6,528 bases of DNA from Candidatus Thorarchaeota archaeon MP8T_1 (GCA_002825465.1 PJER01000114.1:1-6528); one strand, 5' to 3'. Shown: positions 1 through 6,400, numbered from the stretch's first letter. The notes: generated from the letters alone by a model not told the origin. Numbers and translations are program-made.

Positions 1-26
1 ATACTATGTACAAAGACACATCTGGT

Positions 27-35
27 CCTATATCG
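27..35 (+). promoter_or_regulatory. possible TATA-like box ahead of the DinB gene
   Basis: A CCTATATCG stretch lies about 40 bases before the ATG at 71. Transcription starting about 26 bases downstream of it would leave a leader of roughly 14 bases, which suits an archaeal promoter. The match is short and there is no strong BRE or Shine-Dalgarno sequence, so this is a weak inference. All three plus-strand frames are open from the window edge and stop at 40-42, 53-55 or 45-47, so bases 1-55 could equally hold the tail of an upstream gene. Confidence 0.2.
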
Positions 36-70
36 GGACTAAGATAAGGGGATAAGCATAGTAACAAAGT

Positions 71-535
71 ATGATGACGTGCGTAGAGCTGTTGATTAAT
101 CACAACATAACTGCCAGGGCATCTCTATTAGACTCGATTGAGAGACTTGATCAAGATGTGTTCTTAAAGGACCTTGGCGTTGGTAGGGGGTCTCTTCACA
201 ACATACTTGTCCATCTTATGGACACAGAGAAGTATTGGATATCTGTAGTAAAAGGAACAGAAATCGAGCGTTTCAATCCGGATGATTTTCCTACACTTGA
301 CACCATCAGAAAGACTTGGTGTAATGTGGAAAGGCAAACAAAAGATTACTTGGACACTCTTAATGAAGACCAACTTCAGCACGTCAAATCAGTTGTTTGG
401 AATAATAACACCATCAATTTTACTATAGGAAAAGCATTGGTCCATCTTGCAACTCATGAAATCCATCATCGAGGAGTAATTATTGGGCTTCTTAGACAAT
501 TGGGACTTGAGCCACCAGATGTCAGCATGCTATAG
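71..535 (+). CDS. DinB/YfiT-family putative metal-dependent protein
   Basis: This 154-residue protein has the size and motifs of the DinB/YfiT four-helix-bundle superfamily. A first helix starts around LLINHNITAR (7-16). The likely metal-binding histidine triad is H48 in the LVHLMDTEKYW helix, and H129 and H133 in HEIHHRG near the C-terminus; the closing PPDVSML also resembles the usual family ending. Relatives include thiol-S-transferases acting with bacillithiol or mycothiol, maleylpyruvate isomerases and many stress-induced proteins of unknown reaction, so the substrate cannot be named. It should be cytoplasmic, as no signal peptide or membrane segment is visible. The start is one of two adjacent ATG codons (71 or 74); an in-frame TAA at 62-64 rules out anything further upstream. 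No clear Shine-Dalgarno precedes it, so it may have a short leader. It is probably the first gene of an operon with the SIS gene 12 bases downstream. Family assignment is firm; enzymatic role is unknown. Confidence 0.9.
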   Translation: MMTCVELLINHNITARASLLDSIERLDQDVFLKDLGVGRGSLHNILVHLMDTEKYWISVVKGTEIERFNPDDFPTLDTIRKTWCNVERQTKDYLDTLNEDQLQHVKSVVWNNNTINFTIGKALVHLATHEIHHRGVIIGLLRQLGLEPPDVSML

Positions 536-538
536 GAG
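533..538 (+). promoter_or_regulatory. ribosome-binding site of the SIS gene, inside the DinB stop
   Basis: TAGGAG combines the DinB stop codon (TAG, 533-535) with a Shine-Dalgarno core (AGGAG, 534-538). It lies nine bases before the ATG at 548, a normal spacing. This favours ATG 548 over the in-frame TTG at 539, which directly abuts the site. The arrangement suggests that translation of the two genes is coupled. Confidence 0.75.
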
Positions 539-547
539 TTGTATAAA

Positions 548-1543
548 ATGAGCGATTTCTTGGATTTATGCTATGCAGCAATCAAAATACAGGAAAAATC
601 CATTGCAAATACATTAGAAAATGTCAAGATGAGTAATGAGAGAGATCTCAAAAGAAAGCGAATAATTCTCGTGGGTGCTGGCGACTCCTATGCAGTCGCG
701 GATTATGGAAAATGGGCTTTTCTTAGTATAAGCCTAGATGCATATTGTATCTCACCAACAGAGATAGGGTATATTCCATTGGACTCTGAGTGTATTGTGA
801 TTGGTGTGACTGCATCGGGTAGAAGCATTGCAACTATCGATGCATTACGTAAGGCCAAGCTAAAAGGAGCCAAAACTATTGTATTAACAGATAATCCAAA
901 GGGAAAAGCTGCAGAGGAGGCATCAGAGGTATGGACTACAAGAGCGGGTGTAGAATCGTATAATGTAAGTCCAGCATCTCCAACCACCACAGCAATGGCA
1001 TATCTTCTCAAGATTGCTTCTGAAATAAAAAGTCAAATTCAAGATGATTTGCAATATGATCTTGAAATACTATCAAGAAATGGCGAAAAGATGTTAGACT
1101 GGGCTGAAAAGGAAGGCATCGCAATTTCTGGTATGATATCTCCCAAAACTCCTTTGTATATGATTTCTGATGGACCAAACTATATCGCAGCCCAGATTGG
1201 AATGATGAAGTTCGACGAGTTTTCAATAATAAAAGGGATAGCGGCTCTTCGGGAGGAGTTCTGTCATCATCATAACTTGTCAATCAAAGATGGAGAACAA
1301 GTTGTCCTAATATCGACGAATCCTATCGCACCAAGTGATGAACAATATTTGGGTATTTTATCCGGTATCTTGAATATGCAAACATATCACCTTCATAACA
1401 ATCTGGGATTGAGGACACCCCTTGTGCAGGCAATTCCAAACACTATCGCATTACAGATGGCCGCACATTTTACAGTACGACGATTCAACCCTGAAATGAT
1501 TGGGTTTAAGATGCCTCATGCAAAAGCATTCAAGATTTACTGA
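548..1543 (+). CDS. double-SIS-domain sugar-phosphate protein (GlmS isomerase-like, AgaS-like)
   Basis: This 331-residue protein has two sugar isomerase (SIS) domains and no glutaminase domain. The first SIS (about 30-160) carries the GAGDSY loop (43-48) and the phosphate-binding loop GVTASGRS (86-93). The second (about 195-331) begins at LYMISDGPNYIAAQIG. Set against E. coli GlmS from memory, the residues used for isomerisation line up: K221 and E224 (GlmS K485 and E488), H240 (H504, same 16-residue spacing from the glutamate) and K326 near the C-terminus (K603). The phosphate-loop glutamate of GlmS (SQSGET) is replaced by R92. This suggests a cytoplasmic enzyme that isomerises, or deaminates and isomerises, a phosphosugar, or a fructosamine-type deglycase; the substrate is unknown. 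ATG 548 is chosen because AGGAG lies nine bases upstream; TTG 539 would add only three residues. It is probably co-transcribed with the DinB gene, and the HEAT gene follows after 54 bases. Confidence 0.92.
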   Translation: MSDFLDLCYAAIKIQEKSIANTLENVKMSNERDLKRKRIILVGAGDSYAVADYGKWAFLSISLDAYCISPTEIGYIPLDSECIVIGVTASGRSIATIDALRKAKLKGAKTIVLTDNPKGKAAEEASEVWTTRAGVESYNVSPASPTTTAMAYLLKIASEIKSQIQDDLQYDLEILSRNGEKMLDWAEKEGIAISGMISPKTPLYMISDGPNYIAAQIGMMKFDEFSIIKGIAALREEFCHHHNLSIKDGEQVVLISTNPIAPSDEQYLGILSGILNMQTYHLHNNLGLRTPLVQAIPNTIALQMAAHFTVRRFNPEMIGFKMPHAKAFKIY

Positions 1544-1597
1544 TTTTCTACCTGCAAGGGAAGACGTATCAATGCCTAACAATCAAGAACACCTGCG

Positions 1598-2554
1598 ATG
1601 AAGCTAACAGAGTTACTACAGGAGTGTAGTACTCCAGATAAACGTAGGACTATTGTGGAGTATATTCACAACCATTCAGATGAGTTTGATATCGTTCTTG
1701 AAGATTCCTTCTCGAAGAATACTCTTTTGAAAAGGAATCTACTTGATCTTGTGGATCTCTTGAATAGTACTTTGATGATTCGGGTCATCGAGAAAGCAGT
1801 CATGGATGATGACACACAGACGAGGATAAAGGGACTTCAAGCTGCGTATAGAACCAGAGTTGACACAGTGAACGCACATGTCGAAGAGATTCTGGCGAGC
1901 TCAGAAGAAGAGTTTGAAGCACGGAAATGGGCTTTACATATCCTCGGTAGCACTGATCCTAAGTACTACAGCCAACAGATAATGAAAATAGCTCGTAATG
2001 CCTCTGAGGATATTAGATTGCGAAAAGAAGCAGTATTCGCTCTCACGAAAATTATCAATGATAAAACACTTGGAACGCTTTGTACGCTCTTGGGGGAACC
2101 AAGTGTGGAGATAAGACAAGCTGGAGCTTGGGCACTTAGTAATATAGGAGCCCAAGAATCTATCATTTGCCTGCTGGCGGCTTTAGATGATGAAGATGAT
2201 ACAGTTAGAGACTGGGCGATACGTGGACTGCGAGATATGGATGATGCCCGAGCATTACAAGGACTTGCTGATGCGATTCATTCTAGCTCCCCGAAGGAAC
2301 AAGTCAGAATGATTCGGTTGGTGATTGAAGGACGCTCAGAGGTCATTTTGAGGGCTATCGTAGAACTACTAAGTTCACAAGATGTCGATGTCAGACGCAC
2401 TGCAGCTTGGGCATTGAGTGTGTCACCATATCCGCCAGCTGTTCAAAGTCTCAAGATTCTGCTGGATGATCATGATGATCAAACTAGAGACTATGCAAGG
2501 ATTGCACTAATCAGGAGCGGAGGCCTTGATCCGACTGATTTGAAAGTGGACTAG
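1598..2554 (+). CDS. HEAT-repeat (PBS-lyase-like) scaffold protein
   Basis: This 318-residue protein is built of tandem helical HEAT repeats. The diagnostic second-helix cadence (D..VR..A.WAL) recurs at about 72-84, 105-117, 138-150, 171-184 (IRQAGAWALSNIG), 202-212 (VRDWAIRGL), 264-274 (VRRTAAWALS) and 295-305 (TRDYARIAL). The first 60 residues are helical and poorly matched. Such proteins form solenoids that bind other proteins; the closest named families are phycocyanobilin-lyase-type HEAT proteins, common in archaea, where they act as adaptors rather than lyases. No catalytic motif, signal peptide or membrane segment is visible. ATG 1598 is the only good start, since an in-frame TAA lies at 1577-1579, but it has no Shine-Dalgarno of its own. 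It may rely on read-through from the SIS gene 54 bases upstream. Its stop lies one base from that of the convergent dehydrogenase gene. Fold assignment is firm; binding partner unknown. Confidence 0.9.
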   Translation: MKLTELLQECSTPDKRRTIVEYIHNHSDEFDIVLEDSFSKNTLLKRNLLDLVDLLNSTLMIRVIEKAVMDDDTQTRIKGLQAAYRTRVDTVNAHVEEILASSEEEFEARKWALHILGSTDPKYYSQQIMKIARNASEDIRLRKEAVFALTKIINDKTLGTLCTLLGEPSVEIRQAGAWALSNIGAQESIICLLAALDDEDDTVRDWAIRGLRDMDDARALQGLADAIHSSSPKEQVRMIRLVIEGRSEVILRAIVELLSSQDVDVRRTAAWALSVSPYPPAVQSLKILLDDHDDQTRDYARIALIRSGGLDPTDLKVD

Positions 2555-2555
2555 A

Positions 2556-3323
2556 CTACATCATTCCTTTGAACAATCCACCATCTACGAGTAAGAGCGC
2601 ACCATGTATGTAGCTAGCAAGAGGGCTAAGTAGAAAGGCACAGACGCTTCCGAACTCATCTGGTGTTCCCATTCGTCCCAGAGGAATTCTCTGCACGATC
2701 TCCTTGTCTGTGGGAGCACCTTTTGCTTTTGCAGCAGTCATGAGCTGTTCAACACGTTCAGTATGAATGTATCCAGGACATACTGCATTTATTCGGATGC
2801 CCTCTGGTCCGATTTCCTCAGATAATGTACGCATCATCCCGATCACAGCAGGACGAAGTGAATTTGACAAGAGAAGATTGTCAATAGGTTGCTTAACAGA
2901 AATGGAAGTGCTGTAGAGAATTGATGCAGCATCGGATTTCTTCAAGAGGGGGATTGCTTCCCTTGTTAGGCGAATTGCACTCATCAAAGTGAGATTGAAT
3001 CCTTTAAGCCAATCATCGTCAGAGATCTCATCAAATGTTCCTGGAGGTGGACCTCCCGCATTAACAAAAACACCATCTAGCTTGGAAGTCTGCTCACTTG
3101 TGAAATCCAATAATGCAGTTATATCTGTAGGCCGTGATACATCCGATACGAAATACTGGCATTTGTCCCCAAGGGAAGCTGTAGCATCCTGTAAGGACTT
3201 CTCATTTCTTCCGCAAATAATAACGTTGGCGTTCTCTCCGAGAAGAGCCTTGGCCACACCGAAACCAAGACCTCGAGAAGCGGCAGTGACCAAGAAATTT
3301 CTATCATCTAGCTGAAGATTCAT
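2556..3323 (-). CDS. atypical short-chain dehydrogenase/reductase (SDR) lacking the YxxxK pair
   Basis: This 255-residue protein is full length for a classical SDR with a Rossmann fold. The nucleotide-binding turn is TAASRGLGFG (13-22), with alanine at the usual first glycine. R39 after the second strand suggests NADP(H). D61-V62, NAGG (88-91), the helix-4 asparagine N110, the PG turn (183-184) and the C-terminal VDGG (246-249) are all canonical. The active site is not: Ser140 lies in STSIS (138-142), but the expected YxxxK reads S153-N-S-L-R157, so both Tyr and Lys are replaced. The surrounding VKQP...LLLSNSLRPAV pattern recalls a known archaeal and bacterial SDR subgroup annotated as FabG-like, so this is probably subfamily character rather than decay. 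It may still reduce or oxidise a substrate by other residues, or only bind nucleotide. ATG 3323 has no Shine-Dalgarno. It lies 50 bases downstream of the small gene at 3374-3661, and the two are probably co-transcribed. Confidence 0.93.
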   Translation of the reverse strand: MNLQLDDRNFLVTAASRGLGFGVAKALLGENANVIICGRNEKSLQDATASLGDKCQYFVSDVSRPTDITALLDFTSEQTSKLDGVFVNAGGPPPGTFDEISDDDWLKGFNLTLMSAIRLTREAIPLLKKSDAASILYSTSISVKQPIDNLLLSNSLRPAVIGMMRTLSEEIGPEGIRINAVCPGYIHTERVEQLMTAAKAKGAPTDKEIVQRIPLGRMGTPDEFGSVCAFLLSPLASYIHGALLLVDGGLFKGMM

Positions 3324-3373
3324 GGTTCAGTACTATATGACAAGGAACTGATAAGGGGCACGAATGTGCTAAG

Positions 3374-3661
3374 CTACATAGCTTCGGGTGTAACGGGCTG
3401 CTCTGTCCGAGCACCAAATATGATTTCTAGATGGAGAAACGCTGAACTCAGACGTTGGAAATCCTTTGGAACTTTGAAAGCACCAATTCCTGTTGTGTTA
3501 AGCGCTCTATCAATCTTTGCCGTTGTCAACCTTCGATTATGCTTTGAATTGAAAGCTAGCAGAATTCTAGTTTCATCTGGGTCTGGCATTCTATATACAG
3601 ACGAGCATTTGATACCACTGTTGGATAAGACTTGCTTTATTTTTGCCTCTAAGTCTTTCAT
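3374..3661 (-). CDS. small unrecognised protein upstream of the SDR gene
   Basis: I do not recognise this 95-residue protein. It begins with an amphipathic, charged helix (MKDLEAKIKQVL), followed by a probable strand (ETRILLAF, about 30-37), a basic stretch (SKHNRRLTTAKIDRAL) and a mixed region ending in FLHLEIIFGA. It has one cysteine and no membrane segment or signal peptide. The composition is that of a small soluble alpha/beta protein, and the basic middle could contact nucleic acid, but that is only a guess. ATG 3661 is preferred because GGTG lies nine bases before it; GTG 3673 and TTG 3676 in the same frame would extend it by four or five residues. It reads in the same direction as the dehydrogenase, 50 bases upstream of it, suggesting a two-gene operon. 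A plus-strand frame of similar length (3366-3668) overlaps it almost completely but is Ser/Cys-rich and looks like a shadow. Confidence 0.6.
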   Translation of the reverse strand: MKDLEAKIKQVLSNSGIKCSSVYRMPDPDETRILLAFNSKHNRRLTTAKIDRALNTTGIGAFKVPKDFQRLSSAFLHLEIIFGARTEQPVTPEAM

Positions 3662-3777
3662 CACTTGATACACCAATTATTCGTACTGACCAGGGTACTA
3701 AAGCACCTGTATTAACTGGGTATTACTCTTGAAGCGCGCCAATCGAGAATCAGTAAAATCCGCTTCACTCAACTATA
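3662..3777. promoter_or_regulatory. divergent promoter region between the small gene and the CxC-protein gene
   Basis: These 116 bases separate two divergently read genes and must hold both promoters. For the minus-strand gene, CTTTAGTA (about 3693-3700 on the complement) lies some 36 bases before its ATG and is a fair TATA candidate. For the plus-strand gene, GGTATTACT near 3719-3727 and AGTAAAAT near 3752-3759 are AT-rich but weak candidates. A GTAC-8-GTAC inverted pair at 3679-3694 lies between the minus-strand start and its candidate TATA box and could be an operator. None of these is strong; the region is assigned mainly from gene orientation. Confidence 0.4.
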
Positions 3778-4851
3778 TTGAGTGTACAGCTTAATACTTG
3801 CGTTCATCCTTCTTTTGATAAGACTCCAACAGGAAAGGTTGTTGAAAATCTAGCGAGTGTGGGAAAATTGGACAAAGAAGGATATCGTAGATATTTGACA
3901 GATCGAGAGAACCCTATTCCTGAGGAGGAAATTGCTGAAACTACAAAAATCGTCGAAAAATTCGAAGAGTTTTTGGAACAGATTGGGAAGAGCCTTGAGG
4001 CTGCCTCAGCTGTAGAGGTCAATAAGTTCTCCAAAGTGCTGATTGATGAAGGCTTGAATACCTATACCAGCTATGTCGCGCTAAGCAGGTATGGCTTTTT
4101 CATCAAGAACATGGATCTATATCTTGCTGTTCTGGAGCTTCTGGATGGAGCAGAAGTGATGAATGTTCTGAACCAACGATTAAAAGAACATGTTGACGTG
4201 GTGAAGCGGGATAAGGTATTACCAAACAAAGACTTACCTCCACTTGGACTTCCATCATCAGAGAAAGTTGATGTCACACATACTGTATTAGAGAAGATGA
4301 AAAAAGTCCTGACTCCTGAAGAATGTAAAAAAGTACTCACTGATGTCGCTCATGCGCTTCCACGCGATTTCAGAAAGGGTGAACGTGAGAAATTCCTGAA
4401 AGCAGGAGGCATTGATGAATATCTTCGTGAAAAGAGGGCAAATGCGATTGCTGAACTGGAGAAACATCGAGATGAGAGAACACTGTTCTTCAACCAGTAT
4501 ATCACTGATGATGTTGTCAATTTTGTGAAAAGCCGTCCTGATGTGCTAAGTGGTGAGAGAAGAGGTAATACCATATATCACACAAAGATCCCCTATATGG
4601 TTCAAGAATATCTTGACGCAACTGATGAAAGAATGAAGAGGTACTATGCTTGTCACTGTGCATGGGCAAGAGAATCTATCCTTAAGGATGATGAAGTATC
4701 ATCAGAGTTTTGTTACTGTAGTGCAGGATTTACAAAACAGCCATGGGAAGCTGCGCTTGATCAACACTTGGAAGTTGATATGGATAAATCAGCACTAAAG
4801 GGAGATTTAGAATGTAGTTTCATCATTCATCTTCCTGATGGTATGGCATGA
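3778..4851 (+). CDS. unrecognised protein with a C-terminal paired-CxC motif
   Basis: The function of this 357-residue protein is not known to me. The N-terminal two thirds are helical and highly charged, with EEEIAETTKIVEKFEEFLEQ (49-68) likely forming a helix or coiled coil. The C-terminal part carries C292-H-C294 (YACHCAWARES) and, 17 residues on, C312-Y-C314 (FCYCSAGFTKQPWE), then C346 in a KGDLECSFIIHLP strand. That ending resembles proteins of the V4R and ATC-hydrolase kind, which close with a 'KGD..C.F.I' strand after a cysteine-containing segment; the resemblance is from memory and not proof. CxC-x17-CxC could bind zinc or another metal, or form redox disulfides. No signal peptide or membrane segment is seen. 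The start is uncertain: an in-frame TAA lies at 3754-3756, no ATG exists near the N-terminus, and TTG 3778 lacks a Shine-Dalgarno; GTG 3862 would shorten it by 28 residues. It converges with the flavodiiron gene 63 bases away. Confidence 0.8.
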   Translation: MSVQLNTCVHPSFDKTPTGKVVENLASVGKLDKEGYRRYLTDRENPIPEEEIAETTKIVEKFEEFLEQIGKSLEAASAVEVNKFSKVLIDEGLNTYTSYVALSRYGFFIKNMDLYLAVLELLDGAEVMNVLNQRLKEHVDVVKRDKVLPNKDLPPLGLPSSEKVDVTHTVLEKMKKVLTPEECKKVLTDVAHALPRDFRKGEREKFLKAGGIDEYLREKRANAIAELEKHRDERTLFFNQYITDDVVNFVKSRPDVLSGERRGNTIYHTKIPYMVQEYLDATDERMKRYYACHCAWARESILKDDEVSSEFCYCSAGFTKQPWEAALDQHLEVDMDKSALKGDLECSFIIHLPDGMA

Positions 4852-4914
4852 ACAGAATCAAAGCGTATTTCGGAAGTGATCATTCTTAGTAACATAAGTG
4901 CTGAAAAGAGTGAA

Positions 4915-6105
4915 TTACTTCACCGCCTTTGCAAATGCCCGGCCAAATTCGAATGCACCCTTGAGTTCCTCATCCGTTGGAACCCATTTGACTGTGAACG
5001 GTTCCATAACAATCTCCATCTTTCCTCGTTCTATTGATTCTTGGATTCGTTTGACTGCTCCACCACCCCACCCATATGATCCAAAAGCAGCAGCTTTCTT
5101 TCCTTTGGGTTTGAGAACTTCAAAATCCGATAAGATTGGTGCCAAAGTGGGCAGAATATCATTATGAAGTGTGGGACTTCCAACTAGTATCCCTTTTGCC
5201 TCTAGTAACTCACCCATGATGTCACTTCTATCGCTATGAGGAATCAACATGACTAGAGGGGTGATACCCTCACTTTCTACTCCCTCCGCAATGGCACGAG
5301 CCAGTTTTGTTGTACTTTGCCACATTGTATCCCAAGCAATGACAACTTTGTTTGATGTTCTCTCACCTTTCGCCCAAGCAAGATACTTTGTCACAATTTC
5401 TAGGGGATTCTTTCTCCATACTAGACCATGAGAAGGAGCAATCATTTTGATAGGGAGTCCAAGCTTAATTACTTCCTCAATCTTCCTTTGTACCATAGAA
5501 CTTAATGGCCATAGGATGTTAGCATAATACTTCTCAGATTCTTTCCAGAGTATGTTTTGGTCTACTTCGTCAGCAAAACGTTTCTCAGTGGCATAGTGTT
5601 GTCCAAATGCATCGTTTGGCAAAAGCACCTCTTTTTCCACATAGTATGTGAACATTGATTCAGGCCAGTGTAGCATTGGAGCCTCGTAAAACCTCAGAGT
5701 CTTTCCTCCTAGGTCTATTTCATCCCCGGTCTTCACTGTTTGAATGTCCCAACCGTTGGCATAATGTTTCTTGAGTTCATCCACAGCCTTAGGAGTGCAG
5801 ACCAGTCTTGCTTTTTTCATGACTTTCAAGACATCTGGTACTGCTCCAGAGTGATCCATCTCAGTGTGGTTTGAGATCATGTAGTCTATATTTTCGGGGT
5901 CAGTGATTTCTGATATTCTCGAAAACATCTCCTCTGAGAAAGAACCTAAGACTCCATCCACGAGAGCTATCTTTTCACCAATAATCAAGTATGCATTGTA
6001 TGTAGTACCATGATGGGTAGAATAGCTATAACCATGGAAATTTCGAACATTATAGTCGATTGCTCCGACCCAATACACATCCTTCACGATTTCGACTGGC
6101 TTCAT
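4915..6105 (-). CDS. fprA: class A flavodiiron protein (O2/NO reductase)
   Basis: This 396-residue protein is a typical two-domain flavodiiron protein. It reduces O2 to water, or NO to N2O, in the cytoplasm, protecting anaerobic metabolism. The N-terminal metallo-beta-lactamase domain (about 1-245) has every diiron position: H80, E82, D84 and H85 in HTEMDHSG, H146 in LHWPE, D165 in LPNDAFGQH, and H226 in PSHGLVWR, at almost the same numbers as the Moorella enzyme. The C-terminal flavodoxin domain (about 252-396) has the FMN phosphate loop TMWQST (260-265), a second loop at GSPTLHNDILP (309-319) and a third at GSYGWGGGAV (342-351). There is no rubredoxin or flavin-reductase extension, so electrons must come from a separate donor (rubredoxin, or F420H2 as in methanogens); none is encoded here. 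ATG 6105 is chosen over the in-frame TTG 6132 because the purine-rich GAGAAGAGAA precedes it and the TTG lies next to the promoter. The symbol denotes the family. Confidence 0.96.
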   Translation of the reverse strand: MKPVEIVKDVYWVGAIDYNVRNFHGYSYSTHHGTTYNAYLIIGEKIALVDGVLGSFSEEMFSRISEITDPENIDYMISNHTEMDHSGAVPDVLKVMKKARLVCTPKAVDELKKHYANGWDIQTVKTGDEIDLGGKTLRFYEAPMLHWPESMFTYYVEKEVLLPNDAFGQHYATEKRFADEVDQNILWKESEKYYANILWPLSSMVQRKIEEVIKLGLPIKMIAPSHGLVWRKNPLEIVTKYLAWAKGERTSNKVVIAWDTMWQSTTKLARAIAEGVESEGITPLVMLIPHSDRSDIMGELLEAKGILVGSPTLHNDILPTLAPILSDFEVLKPKGKKAAAFGSYGWGGGAVKRIQESIERGKMEIVMEPFTVKWVPTDEELKGAFEFGRAFAKAVK

Positions 6106-6133
6106 TTTCTCTTCTCGCCTTAGTGTTAACAAT

Positions 6134-6143
6134 AGTATATTAT
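6134..6143 (-). promoter_or_regulatory. fprA: TATA-like box of the flavodiiron gene
   Basis: On the complement this reads ATAATATACT, centred about 34 bases before ATG 6105. Initiation about 25 bases downstream would fall near 6113 and give a leader of about eight bases, typical of archaeal near-leaderless transcripts. This also argues against the TTG start at 6132, which would then lie upstream of the transcript. No BRE was confirmed. Confidence 0.5.
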
Positions 6144-6190
6144 CTATTAAGGTACATGGTCTGATATCTGAGAGATGCTAAAGGTTCTTC

Positions 6191-6206
6191 CCTTTCTTTA
6201 GAAAGG
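6191..6206. repeat. short perfect inverted repeat (hairpin)
   Basis: CCTTTC and GAAAGG form a six-base perfect stem around a TTTA loop. It lies about 85 bases upstream of the flavodiiron ATG, beyond the TATA-like box. It could be an operator for a regulator of the flavodiiron gene. There is no T-run after it on the plus strand, so it does not look like a terminator. A six-base stem can occur by chance. Confidence 0.3.
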
Positions 6207-6400
6207 AGAATGATATCCAAGAATACTAATTAGGCACAGCTTTGAAAGTGCTTTTGCATTCGCTCGGTAGATGCCCAAGTTTATTAGGACACTTGAGAAT
6301 TAAAAAATGCACAAAGTGAGAATAGAAGAAACAGTTTAGCAATAGATGGAATATGGCCAGACCATTTTTCTGGTATTTGATCGTCTGTTTTTCAAAAATC

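Noticed and set aside
539..547. TTG 539 as start of the SIS gene
   Set aside because: It directly abuts the AGGAG element with no spacing, whereas ATG 548 has an ideal nine-base spacing.
2121..2420. Near-repeated DNA at GCTTGGGCA (about 2127 and 2406)
   Set aside because: These copies encode the A-WAL cadence of successive HEAT repeats and are explained by protein repeat structure, not by a DNA element.
2989..3315. Plus-strand 108-codon frame inside the dehydrogenase gene
   Set aside because: It is fully antisense to a well-supported SDR and shows no family motif.
3366..3668. Plus-strand 100-codon frame with a GTG start preceded by AAGGGG
   Set aside because: Its Ser/Cys/Leu-rich composition looks like an antisense shadow, and the opposite strand gives a better-balanced soluble protein. 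It would also read against the dehydrogenase operon. The AAGGGG leaves some doubt.
4852..4914. Possible terminator between the CxC-protein gene and the flavodiiron gene
   Set aside because: Only a TGATCA palindrome and a four-base T run on the complement are visible, with no stable stem or long T tract on either strand.
6106..6132. TTG 6132 as start of the flavodiiron protein
   Set aside because: It lies two bases from the TATA-like box, and the family normally begins near the KPVEIVKDVYW segment encoded from ATG 6105.
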